Source: Chryseobacterium sp. E1 | GTDB lineage: Bacteria; Bacteroidota; Bacteroidia; Flavobacteriales; Weeksellaceae | Length of the DNA: 64,000 nt | Reading direction: 5' to 3' | NCBI GenBank assembly: GCA_019203745.1 | Contig: CP078104.1 | Location: 2,268,501-2,332,500 of the forward strand | Shown here: piece after piece, positions 61,852-64,000 of the stretch | How positions within the stretch are numbered: the first letter of the stretch is position 1 | Layout: the number at the start of each line of letters is the position of its first letter | Position numbers and translations under genes: made by a program | The notes under the pieces: generated by a model | What the model saw: the letters and a program-made list of their open reading frames with translations, nothing else | The model's database searches: none | Told to the model about the DNA's origin: nothing

Positions 61852-62298
61852 ATGCTGAAAGTTGGAGACAAATTACCTGAATTTGAAGGAACCAATCAAG
61901 ACGGAGAAACAGTAAGTTCATCACAATTAATCGGAAAAAGCTGGTCGTTTTCTTCTATCCGCAAGCGAATACACCAACCTGTACCGTGGAAGCCTGCAAC
62001 CTGAGCGATAATTATTCAAAGCTTAAAAAAGCCGGATTTCAGCTATTGGGAGTGAGCGGAGATACCGTAAAGAAACAGAAGAATTTCCACAGCAAATTTG
62101 CATTCCCTTATGATCTTATTGCCGATGAAAACAGAGATATTATAGAAAAATTCGGGGTTTGGCAGGAGAAAAAACGTTTGGAAAAACCTATATGGGAATT
62201 GTAAGAACTACCTTTATTTTCGATGAAAACGGAGTTTGCACCAGAGTGATTGAAAAGTAACTTCAAAGACTGCTGCTGAACAGATTCTGGAAGGATAA
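61852..62298 (+). CDS. bcp: Thiol peroxidase, BCP/PrxQ type
   Basis: About 148 residues. LKVGDKLPEFEGTNQDGETV at the start, FYPQANTPTCTVEACNLSDN with peroxidatic Cys and resolving Cys four residues later as in PrxQ, GVSGDTVKKQKNFHSKFAFP, FGVWQEKK, and GIVRTTFIFDENG. Frame changes near 61940, 62180 and 62260 (compensating). Divergent from nth with 12 bp between start codons. Confidence 0.92.
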
Positions 62299-62328
62299 TT
62301 CTTTTTGAAACACAGATATCACTAATAC

Positions 62329-62380
62329 TTTCACAAATAACACAATTTATATCACTGTGTTATTTGTGAAAATATTTTTT
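62329..62380 (+). terminator. Long hairpin terminator after bcp
   Basis: TTTCACAAATAACACA pairs perfectly with TGTGTTATTTGTGAAA (16 bp) around an 11-base loop, followed by ATATTTTTT. Confidence 0.8.
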
Positions 62381-62409
62381 GGGGATTTATTATTCGGTTT
62401 CGTAGTAAT

Positions 62410-62925
62410 TTAATTCCTCAGTTTCGCCGGGAAGTATAACGTGTTTTTAAACCTCATCCCTAATTTTTCGATCAGTTTCTGCGAAGAAATATTATCTTTT
62501 GAAATGATGGCAGATATTTTTGATAATCCAAAATCATCCAATGCAATAGATTTCACCTTTTGAGCAGCTTCAAAAGCATATCCTTTTCCTTCAAATTCTT
62601 CCAGTAAAGAATATCCGATATCAAGGATCTCAAGCCCTTCTCTCTGAAATATTCCTACAGCTCCTATTTTTTCATTTCCTTCTTTAGTCACCAGAAGATA
62701 GTTTCCGAATCCCAGTTTTTCAATCTGGGGAGCAAATCTGTTCAGGATATAGTTTTCAGCATCTTCAGCGGAATTTACATTACGGTTGCCAATATATTGA
62801 ACAAATTTTGGTCTGTTGTAGAGGTCAAAGACAAAATCTCTGTCTTCAAGTGGAGACATCGGACGAAGTATTAATCGTTCGGTCTCATAGGTATTATCTG
62901 CGCTTGGATGTTTTTTTAGGCTCAT
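62410..62925 (-). CDS. GNAT acetyltransferase
   Basis: About 171 residues. YETERLILRPMSPLEDRDFV, KFVQYIGNRNVNSAEDAENY, IGAVGIFQREGLEILDIGYS, LEEFEGKGYAFEAAQKVKSI and ISSQKLIEKLGMRF are the RimJ/RimL-type GNAT landmarks. In the raw sequence it is fused in frame to the secreted protein upstream. A one-C change near 62955 gives that protein its own stop, so ATG 62925 is preferred, leaving a 32-bp overlap. Confidence 0.78.
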   Translation of the reverse strand: MSLKKHPSADNTYETERLILRPMSPLEDRDFVFDLYNRPKFVQYIGNRNVNSAEDAENYILNRFAPQIEKLGFGNYLLVTKEGNEKIGAVGIFQREGLEILDIGYSLLEEFEGKGYAFEAAQKVKSIALDDFGLSKISAIISKDNISSQKLIEKLGMRFKNTLYFPAKLRN

Positions 62926-63555
62926 CTTTCTTGGGTTCTTCCTTTTTTCGATCTTTAAAAGTCTCGGGTTATTGGCACATTTTTTATTATAAAGCTCAAT
63001 ATAGGTTCCGTTGTCCTTCGTATGGGTTATTGTACCGGTTGCTTTATTAACAGTCAGTGTATAATGGGTCTTTTGGTAAGGGCATTCCTTTGAAGTTACT
63101 TTTCCTAAATCAAGATAATAATTCGATGCATCCTCATGATAATTGCCTGCCAGATCTTTAAATTCTTCATCTACGACATATCCTTCTGAAGCCAGGACGA
63201 TAGCCGCTTCCTGGGCATTATCTATCCTTCCTACAAACCGTTTCAACCCTTCCGTGTCAAGCACATAACTGATCTTACCTCCTTCAGAATAAGCTATATA
63301 ATAAAAACTGTCTTCACTGGGAAACAGATTAAAACCTGAGAATTGCGGAACATAATCCAGTTTACCTGAAGTTTTGATCTCCTCTCCTTTTCCATAATTA
63401 TTGTACACCAATACCCATGAACCCACTTTGTCATCAGGATCGATCTGCTGCAGCATATTGGGAATACTTGAAAACTTCTTTTTGTTCTGGGAATACCCCA
63501 AAACACCTGCAAATAAACATACAAAAATGAAAAATCTGGTTGCGGCTTTAATCAT
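62894..63555 (-). CDS. Secreted protein of unknown function
   Basis: About 220 residues. Signal peptide (FFIFVCLFAGVLGYSQ), then KVGSWVLVYNNYGKGEEIKT, FSGFNLFPSEDSFYYIAYSE, TEGLKRFVGRIDNAQEAAIV, ECPYQKTHYTLTVNKATGTI. If one C is restored near 62955 the C-terminus becomes a basic tail DRKKEEPKKDEPKKTSKRR and stop; otherwise it runs into the acetyltransferase. Family not recognised. Confidence 0.65.
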
Positions 63556-63587
63556 AACTTAAAAATCAGCAGAAAATATACTAAATA

Positions 63588-64000
63588 TTACATAAACTTA
63601 TCGCCCTTTTTAAAGTTCTTTAAATCAAGAACATAGTCTTTAATCAGCTGGTCATTATCACGCGGACAGATCAGAAGCGCTTTGTCTGTATCCACCACAA
63701 TATAATTCTCAAGCCCGTCGATGATCACGGCCTTGTTATTGTTTTTCAAACGAATGATATTTCCTTTTGAGTTGTAGGCCAATAAATGTTTCAGCTTTAC
63801 AGCGTTTCCATTTTCATCCTTTTCCGTATTTTCATACACGGAAGTCCAGGTTCCAAGGTCACTCCATCCTAAATCTGAAGGAATTACGTATACATTTTTC
63901 GCCTTTTCCAATATTCCGTTATCAATAGAAATTTTCTGAACTTTAGGATAAATTAGTTCTATGCAGTTATTTTCTTTCTCAGAATTGTATTCACAAGCCA
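63588..64000 (-). CDS. Mannose-1-phosphate guanylyltransferase, C-terminal part
   Basis: Partial; the 5' end is outside the window. VQKISIDNGILEKAKNVYVI, PSDLGWSDLGTWTSVYENTE and NYIVVDTDKALLICPRDNDQ, LIKDYVLDLK match the end of the catalytic domain of GDP-mannose pyrophosphorylases (ManC type). Makes GDP-mannose for glycans. Frame is continuous from 64000. Confidence 0.88.
   Translation of the reverse strand, partial: ACEYNSEKENNCIELIYPKVQKISIDNGILEKAKNVYVIPSDLGWSDLGTWTSVYENTEKDENGNAVKLKHLLAYNSKGNIIRLKNNNKAVIIDGLENYIVVDTDKALLICPRDNDQLIKDYVLDLKNFKKGDKFM

Noticed and set aside
62410..63555. Single fused secreted-GNAT protein
   Set aside because: A one-base correction separates two normal genes with sensible ends.
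1..64000. tRNA, rRNA or intact insertion sequences
   Set aside because: No cloverleaf, rRNA-like stretch or transposase motif was seen on either strand.

Overview
The window is chromosomal DNA from a Flavobacteriia-type Bacteroidetes, most likely Chryseobacterium or a close relative. The gene set points that way: LytTR and YehU-type two-component pairs, DUF4382 and DUF6268 proteins, an AccD without zinc-ribbon cysteines, an endonuclease III without iron-sulfur cysteines, fused SpmA-SpmB, ExbB-ExbD-TonB and GG-leader bacteriocin-like peptides. So do the AT-rich spacers, A-rich ribosome sites and TAnnTTTG -7 boxes. No tRNA, rRNA, CRISPR array or intact insertion sequence was seen.

Sequence quality shapes everything below. 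More than thirty genes, including core genes such as mutS, accD, fbaA, nadK and thiL, are split by one-base shifts, mostly in homopolymers, and each reads through cleanly when a single base is restored. I treat these as probable sequencing errors and give each gene its full reconstructed span, naming the breaks.

Layout. 1-5830: a LytTR regulator and its kinase, a universal stress protein, then an operon of lipoprotein, membrane protein, histidine kinase and NarL-type regulator. 6099-8025: a metacaspase followed by a V8/trypsin-like protease with a long pro-region, neither with a signal peptide. 8201-19623 (minus strand): a polymorphic-toxin island. It starts with a protein of about 1310 residues, a tail-fibre-like protein and a protein of about 160 residues, followed by a toxin of about 790 residues ending in a PD-(D/E)XK nuclease and its immunity gene. 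Two start-less C-terminal cassettes follow (EndoU-like and papain-fold-like) with candidate immunity genes. The cassettes share the pre-toxin hinge of the full toxin, so they could be swapped in by recombination.

19916-40323: mostly housekeeping and envelope genes (csaA, a PolB-like exonuclease, a DUF59 protein, a sulfurtransferase, HMG-CoA lyase, pepT, a YehU/LytTR pair, a Bcr-type efflux pump with an AraC regulator, thiL, a thioesterase, TonB-C-like small proteins and two thioredoxin-fold proteins). 40467-41263: four tandem GG-leader peptides, all ending in Cys-Cys. 41309-64000: mutS, acetyltransferases, a cupin-like protein, a RhuM remnant, a bestrophin, an RNA methyltransferase, CBS-nadK-fbaA-accD, SpmAB, a four-helix-bundle gene bracketed by inverted heptamer repeats, tonB-exbD-exbB, a DUF885 peptidase, nth, bcp, and the 3' end of a mannose-1-phosphate guanylyltransferase gene. 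Three related intergenic repeats of about 150-175 bp lie at 44540, 53281 and 61041.
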